From a virus: DNA of 64,000 nt. Both the position numbers and the translations under genes were made by a program. Under the pieces are notes generated by a model. That model ran no database searches. It was not told the origin of the DNA and saw only the letters and a program-made list of their open reading frames with translations. This document shows positions 1-7,690 of this stretch, in pieces (positions within the stretch are counted from its first letter, which is position 1; each line of letters starts with the position of its first letter). The stretch covers positions 31,864-95,863 of IMG/VR virus record IMGVR_UViG_3300048035_000135; one strand, given 5' to 3'.

Positions 1-1038
1 TTTACCAGCAGTTTCTACTAAGTTTCTGATTGATTCATAAACTTTTTCTAATCCTTCTTTTCTATATACAGTTTCACCAAATGATGTGTATGCTTTAACA
101 GCTTCTAAGAAAGCTCCTTTTTGTTCAGTAGTCATTTCAGTAGTTTCATCTCTATCATTTTCCTTTACAAAAGGTGAGTGAAATGGGTTTGAATATACTT
201 TCATATTTTCAAACGATTCGTTTAGTAAATCTTTTAGTTTCATAGTTCCCTCTAATTTTGCTTCCATCATTTTTTTAGCTTCAGCTTCTATTTGCTTTTT
301 AATTTTAGATGGTAATTTTTTATCGTAATATTTTATTTTACCTTTAGTATCAATGTGGGCTACATTTTTGTAATCACCAGCTTCTTCTTCAGCTTTATTA
401 TAAATAGTTAATCCGTTTCCTTTACGAGCCATACCAATATCGTATTTTGCTTCGTTCATCTTCATAGATTCCATCAAACCGATTGCGGTACTGCCCACTT
501 CTCTATCACCTTTATCAACATACCTCTTATTAACGATACCAAATTTGAATCCATCGATTTCAATCTGATACATTGGCATCATCGTAGAACTATAGAAGTA
601 TTTCTTTTTGTAACCACCTTTATCTAATTCTTTACCGATTGCAAAGAAATCCTTTGCCTTACCAACTAAATCAGCCAATCTATCTAAGTGAGTACCAGCA
701 TCATCTCTTTCGTTAAGTGATTCTTCGTTTACATTATCTCTCATAGCTCTGGATAAATCTTTGATGTACTTTAATTCTTCTTTAGCACCTTTGTGTTTAG
801 CGTATCTATCCAATCCCATACTACTCATAATACCTAATGATAAATGTAATCTAGCTTTTGCAGCTTTTGGATACTTTCTACCATAAGGTGAAGAGTTAAA
901 CCAATCAATCATAGCTTGTGCCATTTCTTTTGATAGTTTGATTCCTTCTACTCTATCAGTATTACCTTTTACAACCTGCTTTAGTCCACCGATTGCTGAG
1001 ATTTCGTTAAGTGAGTTTTTTATATCAGTTAATTTCAT
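1..1038 (-). CDS. Virion/prohead protein, 3' part outside window
   Basis: An open frame runs from an ATG at 1038 to the window edge (346 codons, no stop), so the protein is incomplete at its C terminus. A GGAG ribosome site sits 7 nt before the ATG. The N-terminal third is helical and charged. Around residues 280-305 there is a second start-like segment rich in Asn/Ser/Phe (LLNESFENMKVYSNPF). I do not recognise the family. It directly follows the prohead protease, the place where T4-like phages carry scaffold (gp22) and then major capsid (gp23), so a scaffold or core role is a positional guess only. Confidence 0.75.
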   Translation of the reverse strand, partial: MKLTDIKNSLNEISAIGGLKQVVKGNTDRVEGIKLSKEMAQAMIDWFNSSPYGRKYPKAAKARLHLSLGIMSSMGLDRYAKHKGAKEELKYIKDLSRAMRDNVNEESLNERDDAGTHLDRLADLVGKAKDFFAIGKELDKGGYKKKYFYSSTMMPMYQIEIDGFKFGIVNKRYVDKGDREVGSTAIGLMESMKMNEAKYDIGMARKGNGLTIYNKAEEEAGDYKNVAHIDTKGKIKYYDKKLPSKIKKQIEAEAKKMMEAKLEGTMKLKDLLNESFENMKVYSNPFHSPFVKENDRDETTEMTTEQKGAFLEAVKAYTSFGETVYRKEGLEKVYESIRNLVETAGK

Positions 1039-1048
1039 TTATTATCTC

Positions 1049-1666
1049 CTAAATAGAACAAACACCATCAATTTCACAGATGATATCTCGTACTAATGTA
1101 TTAATCTTTTTATATGAAGGTGTTTTTGCCTTTCCAACTACTGATTCGTTCATGGGTCTCATAAATGCGCCATGTGTTGATGGGTTTGAAACAAAATCCC
1201 AACAAATTAAATCAAAATCATCTTCTACAGTAACAGATTTACCATTACTAGCTTCTTTTACAGAACCCATACCTCTTGAAGAGATACCAACAGTACAACC
1301 TGCCTCTAAAAGTTCTTTAAGGATGTTCCCTGCTGGAGTTTTAAGTATTTCTACCTTACCCATCACATCATCACCCTTCCAATATACTTCTCTGATGATA
1401 TGTGAAGTGTTTTTTAGTTCAACTACCGAAGATTCAGGATGGTCTAACTCACCAAACGCTCTATTTTCTTTGATTTCTCTATTTTTGTATTTATCCACTT
1501 CTCTTTCTAAGATTGAACGTGGATAAACTCTACCATTTTGATTTTCAGCTTCAGCACGTTGCAGGACACCATTAACAATCAACCTACCATTGTTATCTTC
1601 CAATGATTCATTGATTTGCCTCTTAGTCATAGTAAAAGGAATTGTATCTATAAGTAATCTTCCCAT
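1049..1666 (-). CDS. 21: Prohead core protease (T4 gp21-like)
   Basis: Serine protease that cleaves the prohead scaffold and the capsid precursor during head maturation. The family pattern is clear: NGRVYPRSIL near residue 45, FGELDHP with the catalytic His at about 76, GDDVMG, and GISSRGMGS with the nucleophile Ser in the 129/130 pair, then DLICWDFVSNPS. Length (205 residues) fits the family. A start at 1678 (TTG) is possible, but the ATG at 1666 overlaps the preceding stop as TAATG and gives the natural N terminus MGRLLIDTIPF. It sits in a tight head-gene cluster with the portal upstream. Confidence 0.93.
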   Translation of the reverse strand: MGRLLIDTIPFTMTKRQINESLEDNNGRLIVNGVLQRAEAENQNGRVYPRSILEREVDKYKNREIKENRAFGELDHPESSVVELKNTSHIIREVYWKGDDVMGKVEILKTPAGNILKELLEAGCTVGISSRGMGSVKEASNGKSVTVEDDFDLICWDFVSNPSTHGAFMRPMNESVVGKAKTPSYKKINTLVRDIICEIDGVCSI

Positions 1667-1800
1667 TATGCTCCCCAAACTTTTCGTTTTCTATATAAAT
1701 CAAACATGATTTGTGCTACTTCATATCTTATAAATAGACGAATATTCTCCAAATCCTTATTTGAGAGTTCTTCTTTTAATATTTTCTTTTTGGAACTCAT
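1666..1800 (-). CDS. Small prohead-cluster protein, 44 aa
   Basis: A 44-residue frame starting MSSKKKILKEELSNKD. It overlaps its upstream neighbour as ATGA at its start and the protease start as TAATG at its end, which is the pattern of a real translationally coupled gene. It is basic and helical with no cysteine. Its position between a core-like protein and the gp21 protease resembles the small head-core genes (67/68) of T4, but there is no sequence evidence for that. A late-type promoter element (1729-1736) lies inside it. Confidence 0.7.
   Translation of the reverse strand: MSSKKKILKEELSNKDLENIRLFIRYEVAQIMFDLYRKRKVWGA
1729..1736 (-). promoter_or_regulatory. Late-type element before prohead protease
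   Basis: Minus strand TATTTATA, inside the 44-aa gene, about 63 nt before the gp21 ATG. No -33 box. Confidence 0.55.
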
Positions 1801-2285
1801 GCTGATAACTCTTTTAGGTTTCTAGCTACCTTTAACATACGTTCTGAAATTTTTCCAAATCTTTTTTTAGTTGATTCCCAATATTGACCCGAATGAACAC
1901 CAGCTTCTGTTTTCAATTTAGCGTTTTGATTAACCATTCTTTCCAACTTAAACATCATACTATTGATTTCTTTAATAGAATCATTTATTTTTTGATGTTG
2001 CTTTCTTGAATCATCTTTTTTAAACTCTTTATAAGAAATCTCATTGATTTTATTTTCTAACTTACGTTCTAATGATTCTAATTTTTTAGTATTCATTTTT
2101 TTCTCCTTTGATTTCTTATATCCTAAAACTTCAATATGTTCATCATCCAAATCATCTTCATCTTTACTTTTAGCAAAGGCATGTGGGGTTTTAATAGGGC
2201 CCTCACCACCATCTAAATTAGCAGTTACGTTAGATTCTTCGATTTCTTCGAACTTATCTTCAATTTCTTTTATTAAACTTTTCAT
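1797..2285 (-). CDS. Prohead core/scaffold-like protein
   Basis: 162 residues. The N terminus is acidic (KEIEDKFEEIEESN), followed by NLDGGEGPIKTPHAFAK, a segment I associate with small head-core proteins of T4-like environmental phages from memory only. The C-terminal two thirds is a long charged helix, likely coiled coil, ending in a basic patch. Start and stop overlap both neighbours by 4 nt (ATGA). The combination of acidic and coiled-coil character next to portal and protease suggests an internal core component digested during maturation. Confidence 0.7.
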   Translation of the reverse strand: MKSLIKEIEDKFEEIEESNVTANLDGGEGPIKTPHAFAKSKDEDDLDDEHIEVLGYKKSKEKKMNTKKLESLERKLENKINEISYKEFKKDDSRKQHQKINDSIKEINSMMFKLERMVNQNAKLKTEAGVHSGQYWESTKKRFGKISERMLKVARNLKELSA

Positions 2286-3130
2286 TTAAACACCCTTTTC
2301 AATTCAGATTTAAGTTCGTGATATCTAAGTAGTGATAAAATTTGAGATTCTGTAATTACTTTAGCTGCTTTTAACTTACTAATGAGTTTTAATACTTCAT
2401 TTACTTTAATCTTAGTAACAGTATCTGTAACTTTTACATTTTCAATTTCTTTTTTAAGTAAATTACACTCTCTTATTACAAATTTCTTTAATTTTTGAGA
2501 ATTATCTACTGAGTTGATGTATTCTCTCAAAATATTTTGTTGTTTATCAGTAAGATTTGTATATTTGTTGTTAAAATTCTCAACTAACATCTTCCATGCT
2601 AACAATCTCACCTCTTTTGGTTGTTTAGAATAATCTTCGTTAATGGTAGATGTTACTTTATCTTCTGATTTAGAATTGTTTGTTAACGATTCTAACAATG
2701 TTGATTTACATTCTACATATTCCTTTGGATTATCAGATGTAGTATGTTCAAATAATTTATATATAGATGCATTTGCTTTATAGTTAGATACTCTATACTT
2801 AAAGAAATCTTCTAAAACAAAATTTTTCTTAATAGCTTTGATTAAATTGTACTTCTGTCTATTTAAAACAGATTCGTTTAATTTTTTTCTTTCACTAAGT
2901 ATGATGTTTACAAACTCAGATGCTTTATACTCTGAAGAAAATGATTCTTCAATAAATACTTTATATAATTTAAGTTCCTTAGCTAATTCTGTACTCTTAC
3001 CAAAGTGCTCTCTTATAATGTAAGTAGCTCTTGAATCTTTATTGTTCAAAGTATCGGTACTGATTTGTCTTACCAATAATTCGAATAAGATTCCTGTATT
3101 TTTGTACTTACTATGTTTCAATTTCTTCAT
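2282..3130 (-). CDS. Hypothetical head-cluster protein, 282 aa
   Basis: Highly charged, mostly helical protein (Lys/Glu/Asn rich) beginning MKKLKHSKYKNTGILFELLVRQ. I do not recognise a domain. GAGGA lies 5 nt before the ATG, and a late-type element at 3172-3179 lies about 40 nt upstream. It is coupled by ATGA overlap to the core-like gene after it and follows the portal gene, so a head-assembly role is likely by context only. Confidence 0.8.
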   Translation of the reverse strand: MKKLKHSKYKNTGILFELLVRQISTDTLNNKDSRATYIIREHFGKSTELAKELKLYKVFIEESFSSEYKASEFVNIILSERKKLNESVLNRQKYNLIKAIKKNFVLEDFFKYRVSNYKANASIYKLFEHTTSDNPKEYVECKSTLLESLTNNSKSEDKVTSTINEDYSKQPKEVRLLAWKMLVENFNNKYTNLTDKQQNILREYINSVDNSQKLKKFVIRECNLLKKEIENVKVTDTVTKIKVNEVLKLISKLKAAKVITESQILSLLRYHELKSELKRVFK

Positions 3131-3171
3131 TTGTTTCCTCAGTTTTCGATAAAAGCAACTATATATTTTGT

Positions 3172-3179
3172 TATAAATA
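3172..3179 (-). promoter_or_regulatory. Late-type element before 282-aa gene
   Basis: Minus strand AATATTTATA context (TATTTATA at 3172-3179), 41 nt before the ATG at 3130. No -33 box. Confidence 0.6.
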
Positions 3180-3187
3180 TTATATTT

Positions 3188-5059
3188 TTAAGAATCCAAT
3201 ATGTTTTTCTCATCCAATAATGATAAACTTTCATCATTGGTGTCCTCTTTTAACGATTCTATTATTATTTTTTTGGTTTTTCTATTAGATTTCATACGTC
3301 CAATAACTGCATCAATCTGTTCTTGATTGATAACGGAAGTAGCGTTATATCCTTCAGGTCTTATATCAATACTTTTGTTACCTAAAGGGTCTCTACCGAA
3401 TGGTGATTTATCTTTACCATACGTTCCACCTTCCTTAGGTCTACCAGCACCTTCAAATCCCCCTTCAGGAGCTCCACCTTTGTTTTCACCGAATGCCCCA
3501 CCAGCATCACCACCACCTTCTTGTGTTGTTAGTGCTGCTAAATCATGTGGTGTACCAAATGATTCTCCAGTCTTAACTGGGTCATTACCTTCTTGCTCAA
3601 TCTGTTCGTGTCTGAATCCTAATTTCAAATCATTGATAACTTTGAATTGTTCTTCTTTCCATTCATCTTCACTCATATTAAAGATGTTTTTGTAAACCCA
3701 CTCTTGTGATACCATTCTTAAATCTTTGATATCACTTGCTAATGATACTTTTTCAGACCAAAGGTTTGCTTTTTCTTGCTCATAAATAATAGATGGAGTA
3801 GTAAGTTCTAATTCAAAGTTTACCAACTCTTCATCTGTATAACCTTGTGAGTATAAGTGTACAATTGCAATCTTAGTTAATTCTGAAAGTACAATCTTTT
3901 GGATTCTTTCTACAGAACGAGCAAATCTAATATCTTCTTGCGCTAATGTTGCTTTACCTTCAACACCTTCTTCGTATCCAATAAATGCTTTTGGAACTTT
4001 AAGTGCTGCCATCATTCTGTTTCTTAGGTATTCGATATCATCAATACCACCAAACTCCATTCCACTTAGAGAATCAATCTCAGTACCACTTTGTCCACCT
4101 CTAACAGGTAAATAGTAATCTTCCAACATATTCTGCATATTGAATTTAAGATTGTAATCACCAGTAGTTTCATCAATGTATGGAGTTTTCTTCATCTGGT
4201 CGATGATGTTACTCATATATGAATCAACCTCAGCAGGTGGAATATTACCAATATCAATTTTGAAAATTCTCTTTTCAGGTGCTCTCATAATTCGATGAAT
4301 CATCATCGCATCTTCCATAAGAGTTAATTGTTTCCAAGTCTTTCTTGCACCTTCTAACAATGAACGTCCATAAGGTAGGAAGTTTGTATCTGTTAATAAT
4401 CTGAAATGTGCTACTTGGAATGATTCTAAAAACTTAGTGTTGTTTCTTTGTGAAATTGCATTTGTGTTTTGTTCTTCAACCTCAAATCTTACTGAATAAG
4501 GATTATCTAAATCATATCCTTCTTCTCTTCTCGTTTCATATGCCGATAGTGGTTGTGCGTTTACAACACCTAACTCATCATCAATATCTAAGTAAAGATA
4601 GTAATCACCATATTTGTTCATACCTCTTACCCAAGACCATAAGTTGAACTCAATGTTCAATACATCATAGAATAAGTTTCTTAATGTTTTCTTTAATTTT
4701 TCATCAGATGATTTAACTCTAAGTACATCACCCATATCGTTTTTAAGTGTACACTCATCTGAGTATATATCTAAGATTGATGAGATAATAGAATCTTTAT
4801 CCATTGCCTCATAATCTGTATATAGTTCTAATTTATTCGAATGGTAGTTAAATCTTTCATTGTATGTTTGCCAATTCTTTCTTGAGTTAGAACCATGCAA
4901 TCTTCCATACCTATCATAGTAAGCTGAACCTCTTCTATTACCATCACTTTGTAATCTTGAAGAATCAACAACTTTTAATTTATCTTTACCGACTCTTCTA
5001 ACAACTACCTGAGTTGAGAATAGTCTCTTTAATCTACCGAATAATGAAGTATCTGCCAT
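3188..5059 (-). CDS. 20: Portal vertex protein (T4 gp20-like)
   Basis: Forms the dodecameric ring at the head vertex through which DNA is packaged and ejected. The 623-residue protein has recognisable gp20-like stretches: SIISSILDIYSDECTLK near residue 90, WKQLTLMEDAMMIHRIMRAPEKRIFKID in the middle, and LRNRMMAALKVPKAFIGYEE followed by LAQEDIRFARSVERIQ. The last ~130 residues are a Gly/Glu/Pro-rich low-complexity tail (AGGAFGENKGGAPEGG) that makes it longer than T4 gp20 (524 residues). It follows the terminase gene, and a dual promoter region lies between the two. Confidence 0.93.
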   Translation of the reverse strand: MADTSLFGRLKRLFSTQVVVRRVGKDKLKVVDSSRLQSDGNRRGSAYYDRYGRLHGSNSRKNWQTYNERFNYHSNKLELYTDYEAMDKDSIISSILDIYSDECTLKNDMGDVLRVKSSDEKLKKTLRNLFYDVLNIEFNLWSWVRGMNKYGDYYLYLDIDDELGVVNAQPLSAYETRREEGYDLDNPYSVRFEVEEQNTNAISQRNNTKFLESFQVAHFRLLTDTNFLPYGRSLLEGARKTWKQLTLMEDAMMIHRIMRAPEKRIFKIDIGNIPPAEVDSYMSNIIDQMKKTPYIDETTGDYNLKFNMQNMLEDYYLPVRGGQSGTEIDSLSGMEFGGIDDIEYLRNRMMAALKVPKAFIGYEEGVEGKATLAQEDIRFARSVERIQKIVLSELTKIAIVHLYSQGYTDEELVNFELELTTPSIIYEQEKANLWSEKVSLASDIKDLRMVSQEWVYKNIFNMSEDEWKEEQFKVINDLKLGFRHEQIEQEGNDPVKTGESFGTPHDLAALTTQEGGGDAGGAFGENKGGAPEGGFEGAGRPKEGGTYGKDKSPFGRDPLGNKSIDIRPEGYNATSVINQEQIDAVIGRMKSNRKTKKIIIESLKEDTNDESLSLLDEKNILDS

Positions 5060-5089
5060 AATGTTTTTCTTTTATATACTACTACAATA

Positions 5090-5097
5090 TATAAATA
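5090..5097 (-). promoter_or_regulatory. Late-type element before portal gene
   Basis: TATTTATA overlapping the host-type -10 at 5092-5099; 30 nt before the portal ATG. Confidence 0.6.
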
Positions 5098-5122
5098 TAC
5101 AAAAAATATTTTTAATATCCAA
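5092..5122 (-). promoter_or_regulatory. Host-type promoter of portal gene
   Basis: On the minus strand, TTG (5120-5122), 20-nt spacer, TATATTTA (5092-5099). Matches TTG-N20-TAnnTTTA. It overlaps the late-type element (5090-5097), so this site could serve both polymerase forms. Confidence 0.6.
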
Positions 5123-5125
5123 ATT

Positions 5126-6694
5126 TTATAGTAACCAACTTATATCCTCATCACCTCTACCAGTATTAATCTTCCAAGCATCTTTTGCTTTAGATTGATT
5201 TGTTTTAAAAACACCCTGCTTAGATGTTAAGGATAATGCTCTTTTATTTAATTCGATTCCCTGCTGTCTTAATTTAAGTGCCGTATCTCTTACCCAAAGT
5301 CCTGTTGAAAATGATAATACTAAATCATCATTATAACCTTGTTGAGCTTCAGCTCTATTACCATTCCATATAAAAACAAAAAGTTCATCAATCAATCGTT
5401 TAGAACGAACAATCGGAACTCTTTCTCTCATATAAGTATCTAACTTTGAGATAACTAATGGACGTGTTCTACTTGTCATTGAAAAACCAGGTACCATTTG
5501 TGATTTATCTTTTAAATCATATGCTTTTTGTAAATGAATATCTTCATCTACATATCCAAACTCTTTGTATGAATAATATAAGTTTTTGTAATTTCTATCT
5601 ATTGCTTCTTGGATTACTGCCCAACCAATATTTGCGTTCTCAATCACTAATAGAGCATCGTTCCATTCAGTTGCAACATTTACTAACATATTACCATAAT
5701 CTTTAGTACCTATCTTACCTTTATATTCTGCTACTTGCTCTACACTTTCTACATCAAATACGTGAAACGCTGAATAATCTGCACCATCACCTCTCGCAAC
5801 ATCGGCAACCACTACATAATCTTTTGTATAGTTTGGTTGTGACCATAACCAATAATTACCATCGTATCCTCGTTTCTCTACTGGGTCTTGAACATGGGTT
5901 TCTTCATACCATTGTAGAAGTTGTCCATCTACGACTGTGTAACCAGATGAAATAAAATCACAATCACATTCTTGTGCTGCCATCTTCTCACCTAAGAGTT
6001 GAGTTTGTTCTGCTCTCCACTTATCATTTCTTTCAGGATGTACAGTCCAATGAAGTTTGATTGGATTCCATCCATCACCCTCTTCACCTTTAATCCAAGT
6101 TTTATGAAAGAAGTTACCAACACCATTTGGAGTTGATAATACGATTGCCTTTCCACCAGTTGATAATGTAGATTGAGCTGATGCCCATATCTCATCAATA
6201 CCTTTAATAAATGCACCCTCATCTATAATCAACATTGATAATGCTTCAGAACGACCTGCATCACCACTAGCTGATGTTGCTTTGATTGTTGAACCATTTC
6301 GTAATCGTAAGGATAGTTTGTTATCTTCTTCAGTATCACCCCTTAACCAACTCGGTAAGTTTTCATGCATATACCTAACCTTAGTAACTAAGTTTTTAGC
6401 TACCTCTTGCTTAGTTGCGATTACCAATATATTTTTATCATCGTGGAATAACATCATCCATAAAGAATAACCAGCGGATAATGTTGAGATACCTAATTGA
6501 CGGGATTTAAGAATTACATTATATCTATGTTTATCTAACTCACCCATTACATCTTCTTGAAATGGATACAAATCAAAAAGTATCTTACCTCTCTTTGGGT
6601 GTTGAATGTAACAATACTTTTTAAAAAAGTAAACTGGGTTTTTAGCACATTTAACGTACTCTTCCCTAATAAGTTCTTTTATGTTTTTGCTCAT
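5126..6694 (-). CDS. 17: Terminase large subunit (T4 gp17-like)
   Basis: ATP-driven DNA packaging motor with a C-terminal headful nuclease. Walker A-like SRQLGIST is at residues 64-71, Walker B LIIDE ends at about 158-159, and the coupling motif VLSTPNG follows near 185. The RNase H-like nuclease domain begins with VVVADVARGDGADYS, supplying the first catalytic Asp. I place the start at the ATG at 6694, which overlaps the upstream stop as ATGA; an upstream in-frame ATG at 6712 is less likely. The 522-residue length is slightly shorter than T4 gp17 (610). Confidence 0.95.
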   Translation of the reverse strand: MSKNIKELIREEYVKCAKNPVYFFKKYCYIQHPKRGKILFDLYPFQEDVMGELDKHRYNVILKSRQLGISTLSAGYSLWMMLFHDDKNILVIATKQEVAKNLVTKVRYMHENLPSWLRGDTEEDNKLSLRLRNGSTIKATSASGDAGRSEALSMLIIDEGAFIKGIDEIWASAQSTLSTGGKAIVLSTPNGVGNFFHKTWIKGEEGDGWNPIKLHWTVHPERNDKWRAEQTQLLGEKMAAQECDCDFISSGYTVVDGQLLQWYEETHVQDPVEKRGYDGNYWLWSQPNYTKDYVVVADVARGDGADYSAFHVFDVESVEQVAEYKGKIGTKDYGNMLVNVATEWNDALLVIENANIGWAVIQEAIDRNYKNLYYSYKEFGYVDEDIHLQKAYDLKDKSQMVPGFSMTSRTRPLVISKLDTYMRERVPIVRSKRLIDELFVFIWNGNRAEAQQGYNDDLVLSFSTGLWVRDTALKLRQQGIELNKRALSLTSKQGVFKTNQSKAKDAWKINTGRGDEDISWLL

Positions 6695-7290
6695 TTCTTT
6701 CCCAATTTCCAAAGAAACTGAGTTGATATGATTGGTTGAAATTGGTCGTTTAATCCAATACCTAATCCAAACGCCTGCTTCTTTCTCGTTCTGTATAATA
6801 TAGAACCACCAACATAGTTAAATTGTTTTGATGTTCCATTTAATCCGAATCCTACATAGAATTCTCTTGGATTTATGTATTCAGTTTGAGTTACAGTAGT
6901 TGTAGGTATTATAAGTTCTGATTCAACTAACCTATTGAAGAGTGTGTTTTTCCATATTGTATCTGTGATGGTTACGAAACCTAATGAATCTAATTCAATC
7001 TTATCAACAAACACATTTTTAGCGTAATAATCTTTTAGAACTTCTAAAGTATCAATTGGAGTATTTACTAAAATAGAATCAACTTGTGTAACTATTTTTG
7101 TTTTCCATTTAGGAACATAAACTTTCTTGTCTATGGTAATTGTATCGTATTTCGTTTCTACCTTTGTAACAATAGTAGGCTCGGATGGGGTAATTTCTCC
7201 CCCATCTCCACTACATTGTCTAAGTAATAATATTACAATTATTAAAACTAAGATTATTAGATTTCTAATATCTCCGAAATACTTTTTCAT
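6691..7290 (-). CDS. Membrane-anchored protein, possible spanin/o-spanin type
   Basis: 199 residues. One hydrophobic segment (residues 11-24, LIILVLIIVILLLR) is followed by QCSG, which could be a poor lipobox or just the end of a signal anchor. The middle is Thr/Val rich with short repeats of the type KYDTITIDKKVYVPK. The C-terminal 60 residues (YVGFGLNG, LGIGLNDQF, STQFLWKL) have the alternating pattern of outer-membrane strands. Similar architecture occurs in small envelope proteins of Bacteroidetes phages. Lysis function is a suggestion only. Confidence 0.75.
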   Translation of the reverse strand: MKKYFGDIRNLIILVLIIVILLLRQCSGDGGEITPSEPTIVTKVETKYDTITIDKKVYVPKWKTKIVTQVDSILVNTPIDTLEVLKDYYAKNVFVDKIELDSLGFVTITDTIWKNTLFNRLVESELIIPTTTVTQTEYINPREFYVGFGLNGTSKQFNYVGGSILYRTRKKQAFGLGIGLNDQFQPIISTQFLWKLGKK

Positions 7291-7298
7291 CGGCCACC

Positions 7299-7625
7299 TT
7301 ATTTTTTAGTAGCTGATTTTCTTTTTGAAGGTTTTCTACCTTTTCTGTTTCCACCTTTTGCAGCTTCAACAACATCTTTAGATTGTTTAGCTAAGTTTTT
7401 ACCAGCAGCTTTAACGTCTTTGAGTTCTTCTTTAACTCTTTTAACTCTACGCTTAACTTCTGATTTTACTTCAGCTACATCTTCTTTGATATCTTCTACA
7501 GTATCTTCTACTACATCAGGAATAAAATCTCCATCTTTATCTTTGATTTTTCCTGTATATAATAATACTACATATGTTGCTACTGCAACTCCGATAACTA
7601 ATGCTATGATTAATAATGTACTCAT
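7299..7625 (-). CDS. Single-pass membrane protein with basic tail, 108 aa
   Basis: Residues 3-22 form a transmembrane helix, followed by a short acidic loop containing DKDGDFIPD, a calcium-loop-like sequence typical of thrombospondin type 3 repeats. Next comes a charged amphipathic helix (VEDIKEDVAEVKSEVKRRVK) and a Lys/Arg-rich tail (GRKPSKRKSATKK). Function unknown. It heads the late unit that continues into the terminase, with a late-type element at 7658-7665. Confidence 0.75.
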   Translation of the reverse strand: MSTLLIIALVIGVAVATYVVLLYTGKIKDKDGDFIPDVVEDTVEDIKEDVAEVKSEVKRRVKRVKEELKDVKAAGKNLAKQSKDVVEAAKGGNRKGRKPSKRKSATKK

Positions 7626-7657
7626 AATTTGCCTTTTTAAAATTAAACTTCTTATAC

Positions 7658-7665
7658 TATAAATA
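7658..7665 (-). promoter_or_regulatory. Late-type element before 108-aa membrane gene
   Basis: TATTTATA (CATATTTATAG context) 32 nt before the ATG at 7625. No -33 box. Heads the unit that runs through the terminase. Confidence 0.6.
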
Positions 7666-7690
7666 TGGTAATATATTTAATAAAACTATT

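Noticed and set aside
3327-3695. Plus-strand Pro/Ser-rich 122-aa frame
   Set aside because: Antisense of the Gly/Glu-rich tail of the portal gene.
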